DNA of 64,000 nt from Phoronis australis (Eukaryota; Phoronida; Phoronidae): assembly GCA_002633005.1 (NCBI GenBank), contig NMRA01000220.1, forward strand, positions 602,819 through 666,818. Reading direction: 5' to 3'. This document shows positions 1 to 11,430 of the stretch, one piece after another. Within the stretch, counting starts at the first letter, position 1. Every line of letters starts with the position of its first letter. The position numbers were made by a program, and so were the translations under genes. Under the pieces are notes generated by a model. The model was not told the origin of the DNA and searched no databases. It saw nothing but the letters and a program-made list of their open reading frames with translations.

Positions 1-134
1 ATGGAGGGAGGTCGGGAGGGGGAAAACCTGGAAATTTTTCGATTTTTCCTCTAAAAATCAAGCATTTCCTTTATTCCCGAAGTATAATCTGAGAAAAAAA
101 GGCAAAAAATGGAGAAAGTGTCACACAGGAAAAA

Positions 135-210
135 CTACGAGTTTCACAGACTCGAACTCACGGCCTGGCGGATAGGGCGCGCACGCTTTACCACTACACA
201 ACCACGATTT
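135..210 (-). mobile_element. tRNA-like SINE head
   Basis: On the minus strand TTGTGTAGTGGTAAAGCGTG is A-box-like and GAGTTCGAGTCTG is B-box-like, at tRNA spacing. The stems of a true tRNA are not convincing, so a SINE fragment is preferred. Confidence 0.42.
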
Positions 211-981
211 CACTCCTTATTTGATCCTAGGAGACCTACTTGTTTATAGTCCACAGCGTTTGCGCGCGAAACTTCCATCTTTTTGTAATGTTCATTACAT
301 GTTTTATATTTTGTGATATCAGCTCGTAACAAATTTGATGTATTTAAAATAGTCTTAAATTGCCCAAAAGACCAAATCCGTTTTTTGTGTTTGCAATGAT
401 GACGCGATTGCTTTGGAAATCGGTTAGACAAAGAGAGAATTATGAGTTTCTGAGTGATTCACTAAGGGTTCGATTAAAACTGACATCTTACCAGCAGCTT
501 CTGTTTTTTCATCATCACTCGGATTCCATTTTCTTTAAAAAATGAAGTAATTTTCTTCATAGCACAGTGCAGCAGACGACGGAAACGGAGTCGTAGTGCC
601 TTGCGCCACTGCTGGTCGCCTGGGATATCGCGGAGAAGCCTATACTTAGGCATAGTTCCGTTACGATTGCGCCGTGTTCCGAATTTGACACTTGATTTTG
701 GATCTGAGCCCCCCAAACACTAAAACTGCACACATTTAAATATTGTTTCAGCCGTGTAATTTTAATTATCTGTCGGAAGTTAATTAATAAACTCAACATT
801 TCCCGACGTTCTTGTTTTATTTTTTTGCGGCAACCAAGGGGGGGGGCTGGCCCCCTGCTCCCCCCTAAATCCGCCGATGTATTTTAACTAGATTAGTAAA
901 CCTGAATCACTCGTGCTTCTAGATGTGACTGAAAATCGTGTATGATATTACTGTAAAATATCAGGATTGACCAATACTTAC
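211..981. other. No gene recognised left of gene C exon 9
   Basis: AT-rich DNA with a G/C tract at 826-877. A minus-strand run KKITSFFKENGIRVMMKKQK resembles the start of some hAT-type transposases but is too short to call. No splice-bounded continuation of gene C was found. Confidence 0.5.
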
Positions 982-1588
982 TTCTATGGCTCCCAGGTGT
1001 GTCTGCCAAAGGTAACCAGAGACTTCAGTGGCCGATGAAAAATAAAATTTCTTCGTGGTATCAATAAGTAGCTTTGAACTCGCATCGTACAGAACGTAAG
1101 ATCTGGCCTCTCGTACATTTAGAGCTACGTCCACAACTGTCAGAACAATTGCGAAGAATTGAGGCTCACTGGTCAAGTTGAAACGCACAGTCGTATTTGA
1201 AGGACCCAAGGTGATGGGTCCAAATCTGACCGGTGTAAACACCATGCCGACAGAAGAAGACGATCGCTCTGTTATATCATAGACGTTGAGGACAAATTCC
1301 TTCAGTCCAGATGGATTTGTACCGAAATCATTCCAACCTGAAAAGTCTAAGTTGATCGTTCCGGTTTTGCGTATTCTGTCTCCAAACGTCATATATTCCG
1401 TAAATGAATTACACTTGTTCGCGCCACTTTCACGTGAGCAGTGAGTGGGCTTAGTGAAATCCATCCGCATACACACAGTCTTTGCACGTGGAACGTCCCT
1501 GTTCTTTTGCGTTTTGTAAAAATTATTGGTATTTGGGTCACCATAATGGGTATATCCACCGGCAACAACTTTGAATTCTGCACATAAC
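982..1588 (-). CDS. Gene C exon 9: 202-residue extracellular segment, family not recognised
   Basis: The 607-nt exon is open from a TTTGTTTCCGTAG acceptor to a GTAAGT donor (phase 0 out). It encodes LCAEFKVVAGGYTHYGDP, a VCMRMDFTKPTHC block and LDFSGWNDFGTNPSGLKEF, then strand-rich sequence with N-glycosylation-like NTT and NLT sites and SYVLYDASSKLLIDTTKK. Four cysteines fall in the first half. The strand pattern is compatible with an Ig/FN3-like extracellular fold, but no family is clear. The last codon, Glu, is complete, so the next exon must start in phase 0. I see no convincing continuation in 1-981, so it probably lies beyond the left edge. Confidence 0.85.
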
Positions 1589-3322
1589 CTACGGAAACAA
1601 AATTATTTTAGCACCACCAATTATTCATTAGGTTCATCTGAATGTAGTTATTTGACTTCCAAGTAGATCTCGAGGGGGAGGGGTTGTAAAAAATGATTAG
1701 CTACCCGGTTGGGTTAGAGTTCAACGCAGCGTTACTTAGGGTATGCTGAAACTACGAACTCCTACAGGCAATTGGAATAAATCATAACGAAATCAATCCG
1801 AACACAATTCCCTATGGATTTCACAGAAAATAAACTGTGACCGATTTCAGTTGGTCACGGATTGAAAAGGTAAAAACAAATTTATCGACTCCTTAGTCAA
1901 GTCAACGCCATCAACTGAATGTGTATGGAAGCCACTGAAATAGCATTTCGTTCACAAAACAAAACTTGCAACTCGCTCAGGAATTACGAAATTCCCGAAT
2001 AGATGAGCTGGTTACTTGGGGTGGTTTATCACGGCGTTGAAGCCTCTCATTGGAGCAAGCATTTAAGTTCATTTAATCTATGACTTCGACATGTACATGT
2101 ATGATTAGGAACGATAACCCACCGCATCAAAATAAAACGAATGGTTTTACATCAAATCACGAACTAAAACAATTGTTTCTAAAGATGGCCTTCCCTGTGC
2201 TATCATTTGGAAAATTATCTAGCGTGTTTCTATAATACTCCAAATTACGATACGACTTCGATGCATTCAAGACTCGTAATTTATACAACACTAGAAGGGG
2301 CAAGAACCGTTCCAAGTGTTCACAGCAAGCAGTGAATGGAAACTTTTTGAACTTCCAATACGACGTTACGCAATTCCCTTCCGAAATAATTATAAATCCC
2401 ATTCTGCCATGTTATACATTATTTACTATTTGCATTGTACAATGATATTTTAGTATTGATCAAAGTGGATATAAGTTTAAAATTGTGACATTGTCTCGGT
2501 TTCATGCCCGTTCCTCTTTAATCGCATGATGGACAATCTAAATATTTATTTTATTATTCTTCTCATAATTTCAATGTGTACCTTTACCATTGGAATGTGC
2601 ACTTGTCATGCGTTATCAAATAAAGTATAAACTCAAATCAAATTAAATTCACAGTTCTGCAACATACCGATAAATTTGTCAAATAACCTTCTTCGAATGT
2701 TTGAACAAGGAGAGGGAGGCAAGTCCAGTGATAGCAATTCTAATTGTACCAACACCTGTATGGAAGTGTCTGTCCTTATAACGAACAATAAACCCTATCG
2801 CTACATGAGCGTACATGCGCATGTATAAATGAGTGATGTGACAAATTCCTGACAATCGATGAACAATCAACATAAACCAATGACAATAAATGTGGCATCA
2901 ATTAGCACCTACCTACATGTACCTGCACTCAAGACATTTTTACAGGTTCAGTATAGTCGCTTCCCATTGTCCGACACGATATTCATTTGTTTCAAGAAAG
3001 TGGAGATACACAAAGACTCTTTCATGTCCATCGGGAAACAATATACTATCTCATGTTCCAATGCTTACGGCAGTATTAAGCAGTGTGCAACTAACAGGAG
3101 CAGTGCGGATAAACCATTTCTATATTTTTACCTTATTTCCACGTACACACCAGAGTGCAGATTTGAACGTCTAGGGTAGGAAGATGCCACCCGGAACATC
3201 TCGGGTATTTTTTTGCTGCCGACTTTGCAGAATGATGCGATCACTCAATCTCCCATTCAAAAGTCACACGACTTGCCGTATGACTCAAGTCTACACGCAC
3301 ACACACGCACACGCGCACGCGC

Positions 3323-3360
<38 letters not shown>

Positions 3361-3737
3361 AACGTTTACCCTTCGAGGGAAAATTTGAGGCAGCGAAAAT
3401 ACCCGAGGTAATAACCACAAATGTTCGTGAGGTCAAAACATGACATATGGAGTTGACTAACTATTACCCTGTACTTATCATACGCAATCCAGCACGAACG
3501 CAATCGCCCAAGACCATGTATTTTAGGATTTTTGGTTTCAATGCACTGACAAGACAATAGGTGCGTCTAGAACTACATTCAACGAAAGTCACATATCAAC
3601 ATTTCTTTGGATCATAAGATCCTGACCGTCTCACTGTGGACACTGATTGAGTGGGAAGTAGGCCTCTCATGGGGGCTCGTTGGCGTTTTGCTCCGAATAG
3701 GAAAACACGAAATGGACTTAATATGCAAAGGTCTTAC
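1589..3737. other. Gene C intron 8
   Basis: Unique-looking AT-rich intron with the (CA)n tract near its 3737 end. No exon or transposon recognised. Confidence 0.55.
3295..3357. repeat. (CA)n/(CG) microsatellite
   Basis: About 63 bp of CA dinucleotides with CG interruptions in gene C intron 8. Confidence 0.97.
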
Positions 3738-3932
3738 TTGTCTCCGTCACTAAATGATGTGTAAGAAAAGTCGTGATCGATGTCGCACTTGATCTGATCT
3801 GTGGGTTGTCCAGTTCCGTCCCCGTATGGTCCTTTTGGTTCACATGTCCCGTCACCCGGCATAGTGTATGTGATGATGTCTACATCTGCACCTGCAATGT
3901 TTCTAGCTTTGACTTTAAGGAATAAACCATAA
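3738..3932 (-). CDS. Gene C exon 8: FN3-like strand plus linker
   Basis: The exon follows a pyrimidine-rich acceptor ending CCCATCAG and ends at GTAAGA. It begins YGLFLKVKARNIAGADV, which resembles the F-strand of fibronectin type III domains (Y-x-x-x-V-x-A-x-N-x-x-G). It then runs through a Gly/Pro/Asp-rich stretch (CEPKGPYGDGTGQP) with two cysteines. It takes one base in and leaves two (AA), which the first G of exon 9 completes to Lys. The direct join to exon 9 is well supported by phase; the domain call is tentative. Confidence 0.72.
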
Positions 3933-5124
3933 CTGATGGGCAACAATACTTAGAGGAAGTTGGGAATTTGGATGTCATGGTGAATACTGAGGACCTCCAA
4001 TTCCGCTACACGTGAATTATGGACAAGTCCTGTAGCAGATGAGCAGCACATGTACACCAAAGGTTCAAAATACCCTTTGCTACACTGTGCGTGTATGTGT
4101 GGGCGTTCCGTGGAGACGCTATTCGCGCCCATCTTTGAAGCACATTTCAAATCGTTTGCCATTTCAACCGTGTTACTAAAGCGACATTCTGTCCGTGTAA
4201 TGTTGCATATCAGGTTACATGACGTGAGCAACAGCTATTCCTAAATGTCACAGGCTTATCCACTGTAAACATTCGAACCAACGCGATCTATACCATCAAA
4301 ACCATAGCAAATGTTAAGCGATATTAAGCGCACGTGTGTGAAGTGAATTTGCCGCGTTTTCAAATGCTCGAAAACGTCGATTAACGAGCAACGAGCGCCT
4401 TTGCAAGAACTTCCAAACAGCGCAAGTCAAGAACTTTCTCGCCTTTATTCCATACCAGCCTTTGTTAATATTACATTGTGACTGTTCAGTGATTCCTCGT
4501 TACACTATTTCCAACCACGTCCCAATTGTTCGAATTTCAGTAACTGCATTGATGTTATTGCTTTCGTTTGCATCACGTAATATCCAACTGACTTTGTTTA
4601 CAAAAGTTATTTACGAACCCTATTCTCGCCTGCTGTCATTGCGAACTCAGTTACTTTAGTTGACATGACATGCATACGTACATGTCAACCAATACGGGAA
4701 TTACATGTACATGTACGTATTTACTGCGTATTTTTGCCGTCTCATTAGTGCTACGGAGTAGCATCGAAATGATGCGTATTTTTTGGTAATTGAGTACTTT
4801 TTGCCGATATTTAAACTAAAGTATTCAAACCTTCGCTTTGGCTTTTACTGCATATCTCTTTGTCAAAATAATCTCATATCACGAGCCTTGCTAAAAATGG
4901 CCAAAGGAGTTACCAAGGTGTACATGTACAACAGTTACCCACAACCATTACATAACTGTAGACATAAGAGCCTCTAATAGGTAAGTATACATGCAATGCA
5001 TTTTAACACTATACCATATTTTGATTCATTGTCGTCAGTGCTATAACTTGCCATGATTTTTTACAAAAACTGCTATGGTTAGAGCAAAAATGGTAGACAT
5101 CTTTGTGCATATACATGAACGAAC
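3933..5124. other. Gene C intron 7
   Basis: Contains short ACATGTACATGTACGT palindromic runs near 4705. A missing exon could hide here because the exon 7 donor is weak. None is convincing. Confidence 0.45.
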
Positions 5125-5458
5125 GATATTTCCCCATATTCAATTCTTGGTTCACTAATTGACGCAGCTTTACTGACGCCAGCGTAAGCTCTCATACCTG
5201 CGGGTTTCTTGAACATTTTCACAGAACTCTTTGTAATTCCGTACTTGAAGTCTCTGACATACGGCAAATTGGTGTATGGTGGGTGCTGGAAGTTTGCCTC
5301 TAAGTCTAATTGGAGTTTCTTGGGAACAAATTTAACCCACTCGTCCCCCTCGGTGTAACATCTGGTGGATCCTGGCACAGTCGGCTGACTTTGTCGCCGT
5401 TCACCACTCGGGCTCTTCACGGTAAACTTGCACAAGTCCAACTCAGGTATTATTGTCA
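5125..5458 (-). CDS. Gene C exon 7: extracellular region, family not recognised
   Basis: The open frame starts at an ATTGCAG acceptor that lies at the very edge of a 31-bp minisatellite. It encodes TIIPELDLCKFTVKSPSG, a TRCYTEGDEWVKFVPKK segment, then alternating hydrophobic strands up to SISEPRIEYGEIS. A pair of cysteines and beta-strand-like composition suggest an extracellular beta domain, possibly leading into an FN3 fold, but I recognise no family. The 3' boundary at 5125 is chosen because it is the only donor (TC|GTTCGT) giving the phase exon 8 needs. GTTCGT is a poor match to consensus, so the boundary or an intervening exon is uncertain. Coding could run to the stop at 5079. Confidence 0.65.
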
Positions 5459-6190
5459 CTGCAATCAGATATTGTATTAAACCAGGTTACTGCAGTCACA
5501 TATTGTATTAAATCAGTTTACTAGAATCACATATTGTATTAAATCAGCTTACTGCAATCACATATTGTATTAAATCAGCTTACTGTAATCACATATTGTA
5601 TTAAACCAGCTTACTAGAATCACATATTGTATTAAATCAGTTACTGCAATCACATATTGTATTAAATCAGCTTACTGTAATCACATATTGTATTAAACCA
5701 GCTTACTAGAATCACATATTGTATTAAATCAGCTTACTGTAATCACATATTGTATTAAACCAGCTTACTAGAATCACATATTGTATTAAATCAGTTACTG
5801 CAATCACATATTGTATTAAATCAGTTACTGCAATCACATATTGTATTAAATCAACTCACTACAATCATACCCAGATCTAATGCCTCTACCCAGATCTAAT
5901 GCCTCTTACCCAGATCTAATGCCTCTACCCAGATCTAATGCCTCTTGGCGCTTTCTGGGTGATGTATATTCATTGTATTCTGAAGATTTCGTAATAAACA
6001 TTAAAAAAAGATCATACAGTGTATTTGATCAGCTTACTACAATCACATATTGTATTAAATAAGCTTACTAAAATCACATAGTGTATTTGATCAGCTTACT
6101 GCAATCACGTATTGTATTAAATCAGCTTACCACATTCACATATTGTATTAAATCAGCTTACTAAATCACTTATTGTAGTAAATACATGTA
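5459..6190. repeat. 31-bp minisatellite abutting gene C exon 7, interrupted by a LINE tail
   Basis: About 13 head-to-tail copies of a 31-bp unit (on plus: CTGCAATCACATATTG, then TATTAAATCAGCTTA) fill 5459-5865, and about five more fill 6013-6190. Variant units (CTAGAATC, CTGCAATC, CTGTAATC) recur in order, giving a ~92 bp higher-order pattern. On the gene strand each unit reads ATATGTGATTGCAG-TAAGC, almost the same as the exon 7 acceptor ATATCTGATTGCAG. The first unit contains the actual AG of exon 7. Confidence 0.9.
5866..6012 (+). mobile_element. LINE 3' tail inside the minisatellite, with fourfold repeated 5' end
   Basis: Four copies of ACCCAGATCTAATGCCTCT are followed by a segment ending TTTCTGGGTGATG, then TGTATTCTG and ATAAACATTAAAAAAAG. 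The same order (ACCCAGAT, AATGC, TTTCTGGGT, TGTATTCT, CAATAAATATA) occurs at 13214-13300 at the end of a recognisable LINE. CCCAGA and TCTGGG can pair as a hairpin. The insertion splits the 31-bp array. Confidence 0.55.
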
Positions 6191-7666
6191 ACCTTACTGC
6201 TAACGCCTTCAACTACGATAATTGAACATTAGGCTCATAAGGTGAACTTTTGAGGACATAACTAACAGGTGGCAAATTAGCTGTTATCAAAACAGGACAG
6301 TTGCTCTGTTTTCCAACAATGTTCTGAAATAGCCAACTAGAGCATCGTAAATCGACGATTCACATTGATATATCATAAGAAACTTAACTGCACCTACATG
6401 TACTAGTTTGGTACTAGGATCCAATAAACACGGGGAAACAACAGTGCGAAGCTAAAATTATTGTAAACTGGCATGTGGTGCCCCATTTGACAACGGTCGT
6501 TCACAGCTGTCGCATGGATCTGCCACTGGGAATGGAGACATTCGCTTTAAATACTGTATTAGGATTGCAATAATCGACGTGTCGTAAAAACCTTGACTTG
6601 ATAACTTACACGCTGTCTTTTTAAACAAGTTCACCAATAAATCGATTGTCGAAGGGCGGTGCAAAATATGTACTCATATCGAAGACAAGAACACTATGCG
6701 CACAATTTGTGTCTTTACAGGAGGCGCACGAGACCACCACGTCAATACACTCCCGTAAAAATATTTTTTGACAAATTATCCTGTTTTGAACTTAGAGGCA
6801 TATAGTGTAATTGAAAATATTCCGTGTTTCTGACATTTGTGAACTGAAATTAAGTGCGCACTTCTCAAGTAACTAACGAACAAGGTCAATATTAATACCT
6901 TGAAACAACAGTGCAATCGCCACAATTTGGTCCCTAATCAAAATGAAAATTCTTCAAATGGCATTGCAAACTAGGTAAAACGTGGTAAAAACCGTCATTG
7001 CCGTGTAATCAGAATCAGAATCTACTAACACCTAAAGTAGAAAGATCTGTCAAAATTTATTAGTGCTGCAGTCGTCAGGGTCGCAACTTATTAGCAGATT
7101 ATGTTGAGGATAGGGGAATTTTGCAGCAGTCGACACCACAGAGAACTTTTCTACCTTCTCCCTAAAAGAAGTTTCGTGAATTTTTAAAAATGTGGGAATT
7201 CTATATAAAGTAACTGCCACCAGGAGACTTAACGGTCGTTTGAACCGCAGCAAATTGTCGGGTGTGGTTTTCAATTGAAAAGAATATGAATGTGTATATG
7301 TCACTTGCTTTCCTAGTACTGAGTGCGCCTGGCGACAGACATAAGAAGTAAATACGATTCTATTGTATGTATACGTGAGCACGTGAAAACATTAAGATTT
7401 CATGTAAACGTTGTCCTCAACGAACTCAAGGTTTTGTCACCGTACTAGGCTATCGCTAATGGCCGCCTACACACGCTGTTATATACGTGTTTATTGCAGT
7501 TGCCTAACCCTAAAATTGCAGATTGGAAAATGGCGCCCGTACACACTTGTATTGGTGGCTCACTCGACCGGATGAGCTCGGTCATGTTTTTAAACCCTAA
7601 GCGTTTCGGTTAATATTTCAACAGCTACATATGCGAAATGTAGCTTTAAATTTTAACATAACGTAC
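6191..7666. other. Gene C intron 6, distal part
   Basis: No coding exon or repeat recognised between the minisatellite and EGF exon 6. Confidence 0.5.
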
Positions 7667-7780
7667 GGTCGCAAACACCACTTCCAGTGTCCGAGAAGCC
7701 TGCTGCGCATGCACAAGTGCTTGGATATCCATTGCTGCATACTCCAGGGAAACAATGATGTCCAACCCAAGAACAGCGAG
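7667..7780 (-). CDS. Gene C exon 6: EGF-like domain
   Basis: This 114-nt phase 1-1 exon has a TTTTTTCAG acceptor and a GTACGT donor. It encodes RCSWVGHHCFPGVCSNG, then CACAAGFSDTGSGVCD. The six cysteines and the C-x-C-x-x-GF stretch fit an EGF-like fold. It is the last EGF of the run. The leftover C joins TG of exon 7 to give Leu. Confidence 0.87.
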
Positions 7781-9206
7781 CTGAAAAAAGTTCCAAAATG
7801 AGACGATACATGCAATTTGTGTCAGGTTTAAAGAAAATTTTTCGTACTTGATAAAGACTAATCAAGCATAATGCGTAAGTAAGCAAATCAGGTCAAAAAC
7901 AGGACGCTGAAACAAAATTTACGAGTTCGGCATCTTAGTATTAAGCCAATTGTCTAAATAGTAACACACCTGTTGTGAACCGTCTACAAACGGAAATCTT
8001 CGGGGTACAGCAATTTCCATTACACACTCAAAATAAGAGTTGGTCTGTCAACTGGATGACAGTCTGGTAGGCGTAGACATATTAATAATTTGATTTCTGG
8101 GGACTAATACCATCTATCGTATTTACCTATACTTACAAAATAAAATGAAAAAAGGAAAATTTTAAGAGGTGCAAAAACGATGCTCACCTAGCAAAAATCC
8201 AAAATTGTATTCATGAAACTGTAAAAACTATCCAACCTGGTCTTCAGAGGGAAGTGAAGTTCCTAATACCTAACTACAGTAAGTCGAAACTCTGACCCGG
8301 AAGAAAGAAACAAGAAAAAAACATAAAGGTTTCTCCGTACAAAAAAATAGGTGGCAATTCTCTAGATTTATAAGCTTCACAAATTGACTGTCTCAGAATT
8401 ACCGACGATAGACAAAATTGGTCATTTTGAAAATTGGCAATGCGTGTGTTGCAAACAATTGAAACATGTATGTTCAGATAAATGATGTGAAGGTGCAATG
8501 TAATTTTTTATTTGTAATAAAAATTATTACGGTTTTAAATCAACTTGACGTGTTTCGGTGTCATTTATTCAAACACCATCATTAGAAGAGAGAATATGGT
8601 TGCCACCTAGCTAGACCCAGCAACAGGTGATGGAACATAAAAAAACAGTTACATGGAGTGACAATAAACAAGACCAACAATGACAACCTGTGGTGTGCCA
8701 GTTGCCTATTGAGATTATGCTTGCACCAACTGATTTGTAGAGCCTCACGAAATTTTAAGCTCCTTTGTTGCTTCTGTTTCGTCTATTATTGCAAATTCAT
8801 TGAAAGAGCATTGCTGATAACAAAGATTGGAGATCTGTAGATGAATATTTAAATGTGAACCTCAGTCAGAATTTAGATGTTCCCTGGTCCTGGTTTTTAA
8901 ATGGCGAACAGTTTCGCCTAAAAACTGGAGCCACATCCAGCACAGATAAAGTTGTACACTACCCTGGACCGTAGACCCACAGGAATTTTGTCCTTAGGGT
9001 CAATGCCAATTCACAATACAAATACTCATGGTGTATCCAAGATCATTAAATGTAGAGCTCTAATAGGCGCAGCATCACGCATTGGCACATGGGCATACAT
9101 TGACATTTGTACTGTATATTGTAAAGGTAATTTCGTCTCCCTTGATTTTCATGACAATTAGCCAATTCTTTCATTGCCGGTGTGATTTGCATAAAAATGT
9201 ACTTAC
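7781..9206. other. Gene C intron 5
   Basis: Mostly featureless apart from the possible Penelope-like border near 8550. Confidence 0.5.
8525..8600 (-). repeat. Possible Penelope-like element border
   Basis: GGTGTCATTTATTCAAACACC can form a hairpin and is followed by ATCATTAGAAG. The minus-strand wording (GATGGTGTTTGAATAAATGA, then CACCGAAACACGTCAAG) is reminiscent of Penelope-like element borders. Weak. Confidence 0.2.
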
Positions 9207-9356
9207 GGTCACATTTTGTCAACGCACTATTAGGCGTAAAAGCACACTTGTGTAGAATGGATTGGTATTGAAGATTGCACTCGAAGCATTTCTTATTACT
9301 CGGCCCTTCGTCACATCTCATATGAGCACAGTTGGCCACCTCAGCGCGTGGACAAG
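9207..9356 (-). CDS. Gene C exon 5: cysteine-rich EGF-like module
   Basis: The 150-nt exon (acceptor CTTTCTAACAG, donor GTAAGT, phase 1-1) encodes CPRAEVANCAHMRCDEG, then KKCFECNLQYQSILHKC and a last Cys before the junction. Seven cysteines with EGF-like spacing make it a divergent EGF module rather than a textbook one. Its phase, neighbours and split Pro junction codons match the flanking EGF exons. Function is inferred only from context, as part of the rod between the lectin head and the C-terminal region. Confidence 0.8.
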
Positions 9357-9605
9357 CTGTTAGAAAGGACATTAAAGTGTACACAACATGACTCTAGTAC
9401 CTCAAAATAAATTTTATTATTATATCTTACTAGATTTCAGTGCCTTTAGTGCACAGCTCATAAAGAAACACGCAAAAATTGAAAAAATAATAATTATGTA
9501 CCACGTCATGGGTTGAGCCCAAGTCGTTCGCCATACTGTTCGGATCAGAGACATAGTGTATAGAGTGAAGAGAAAGCAAAGTACATTTAGTGTCGAGAAG
9601 GTTCG

Positions 9606-9835
9606 TAGAGGGACCAAAAGATGTGTTTCCGGAGGCTGCAGCAACAGCAGCCATGCAGAGAACGTCTCGGTGTTCCGAAGGACACCAAAGTTGCGCAGAA
9701 GTGGCATAGCTTCGTGCGCCGAACGAGAGTGTGGGACTCATCGTGGACCAAGCGATTCGGTCCGGGGCCACTCTGTGTTCTGCCCACTTTGAGGACTCGT
9801 GTTTCGACTCCAGTCACAGGAGACGTTACGATGAA
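9606..9835 (+). pseudogene. THAP domain pseudogene
   Basis: Three frame pieces in order: KRCVSGGCSNSSHAENVSVF; then KVAQKWHSFVRRTRVWDSS; then SGATLCSAHFEDSCFD. These supply the C-x-x-x-C, W and C-x-x-H positions of a THAP finger, separated by frameshifts. It is a second, independent THAP fossil, in gene C intron 4 near the EGF exon at 9.3 kb. Confidence 0.6.
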
Positions 9836-9863
9836 GGCCTGGTTCAACAAAGGACAATAAACA

Positions 9864-10134
9864 TCATTCAGAAACATCAGCTCTTAATTCAGGATCGTCT
9901 GTTGGATGACTGGGTTGACTCGCTGAGCCCGAGGCCGCTTCTCTCGCGGGAGGATCCAGTTCGTAAGGCTCAAAGTAGAAAAGAACGCGCTGCCGGAAGC
10001 ACATTAAACTTATTGTCGCTTTCGTGCAATCCCATTTCCTCATCCTGGCCACCATTCCCGTACGTTTCTTCATAGTATTCGTTCAATTCTTGCTCATAAT
10101 CGTCGTCGCTTTCAAATTTCCTGCTCTCCGCCAT
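9864..10134 (-). pseudogene. Transposon-associated ORF with acidic N-terminus and FEP-like motif
   Basis: The ATG at 10132-10134 opens MAESRKFESDDDYEQELNEY, an acidic start. A neighbouring frame reads RVLFYFEPYELDPPAREAAS before a stop. Acidic starts followed by a Y-x-FEP motif are common in the invertebrate P2X7-like/transposon-associated proteins, so I suggest that class. The frame break suggests decay. Just upstream lie an E2F-like TTTCCCGCC and a perfect CRE (TGACGTCA, 10173-10180), so a promoter may have travelled with it. Confidence 0.35.
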
Positions 10135-10172
10135 TGTTCAATGCTAGTCACTGATCTCTTGTGTTCAACCCA

Positions 10173-10193
10173 TGACGTCACATGGCGGGAAAT
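10173..10193 (-). promoter_or_regulatory. CRE palindrome next to an E2F-like site
   Basis: A perfect TGACGTCA (10173-10180) and TTTCCCGCC on the minus strand (10185-10193) sit 40-60 bp upstream of the acidic ORF start at 10134. Both are common core-promoter elements in CpG-type animal promoters. No function is shown. Confidence 0.4.
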
Positions 10194-10199
10194 GTGAAA

Positions 10200-11328
10200 A
10201 TTAGCAAAATTGAAAGAAAAATCAAAATTTCGAGTTAATTACACAAAATAAACATGGGTTTAGCTAAATTTTACGTCATACATTTAGTCTGTGGCCACCG
10301 GTAATTCAAAATGTGCAAAAATCCATGGTGTGTACTGTTTAAAGATCATTGACAACTTCACAGTTGACCAAAGCTGTCTTGGAAAAGGTACAGTAGTTAT
10401 TATACGTTTTGACGTTTTCAAACTGCTATAAATCCGTCTTCTGTCACAAACATAAACTTTTAATTTTGACTACTTATCAGTATGAAATTAACCTCAAGAT
10501 GTTCGTAGTTAAACTGAAATGATCCCAAGGCTTTGAAAATTATTACCGGCTCCCTATTGCTTAAGGCTCCACTTCACAATGCTAAACTGCATTTTGTGCG
10601 CTGACCATGGTGTCAAGGAATAACGAATTGCCAGTTCTTTAAGACGGCAGTTTCTCTCCTTAGCCACAACGCAGGTTCGTACCCTCATTAACTTTTAATT
10701 CCTGTGCATTTAAACAGTCCCAATTGGCCCATTATCAAAAAATCGGAGACGGCGCATTGCTATGGATTGTGCAGGATTCAAATCCGAACGAAATTTAACC
10801 AGTAAAAAACAGTACTTTTATGAACATTCAAAGTCGAGAAATGGCATGAATTGCGTATCTCCCAAAATTGTTACTCTAAAAAGATCCAAAATGGACACCA
10901 ATCTAATTTCAAATGAGAAATATTTTCTTTTGGATACCAAGAGATTAAGTAAGGCTAAATTTAAACATGTCGCACATCTATGAAGTTTAACCCGCACGTC
11001 TTGCCCAAAGTTAATATAACATGTTATAAAATAACTTTGAACGTGTACGTGAACATGTATGTGAATTCAAACATTTTTAACCAGCGAAAGGAGGGAAACT
11101 CATCAGTCATTGATAAAGACCTTGCGGACCAGATTGAAACGTCTGCAGTCAATCTACATCGTCTCAAAGTTAGTGGTTGTCTTATACTGCTATATGTACG
11201 TAATCACTTTGTCTATTACTTAAACAACAATAATAGGCGTTTAATACTCAATCTGCACACATCGTCTCCATTGCGAGAAGTTTGCAACTTTCAACGTCTG
11301 GGAAGACGTAGCAGAAGTAAAAACTTAC
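10200..11328. other. Gene C intron 4, proximal part
   Basis: Open frames at 10762-11348 on the plus strand have no recognisable motifs and low-complexity composition. I treat them as chance. Confidence 0.45.
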
Positions 11329-11430
11329 GATCACAACGTGGCGAATAATACTCATCGGCACAGTTGGAGCAGTAGTTAGGGCTTACACAAGTACCTCCGT
11401 TGGGGCATGATGTTGACCCAAAACAAACAG
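11329..11430 (-). CDS. Gene C exon 4: EGF-like domain
   Basis: The exon (acceptor TTGTGTTACAG, donor GTAAGT, phase 1-1, 102 nt) encodes a compact EGF-like module with six cysteines: VCFGSTSCPNGGTCVSP, then NYCSNCADEYYSPRC. The CPNGGTC core is typical of EGF repeats in adhesion proteins. The junction codons on both sides assemble to Pro (C|CT). It lacks the Asp/Glu start of a calcium-binding EGF and is probably structural. Confidence 0.88.

Noticed and set aside
5459-6190. CRISPR-like direct repeat array
   Set aside because: Units are head-to-tail with no unique spacers, in an intron of an animal gene; it is a minisatellite.
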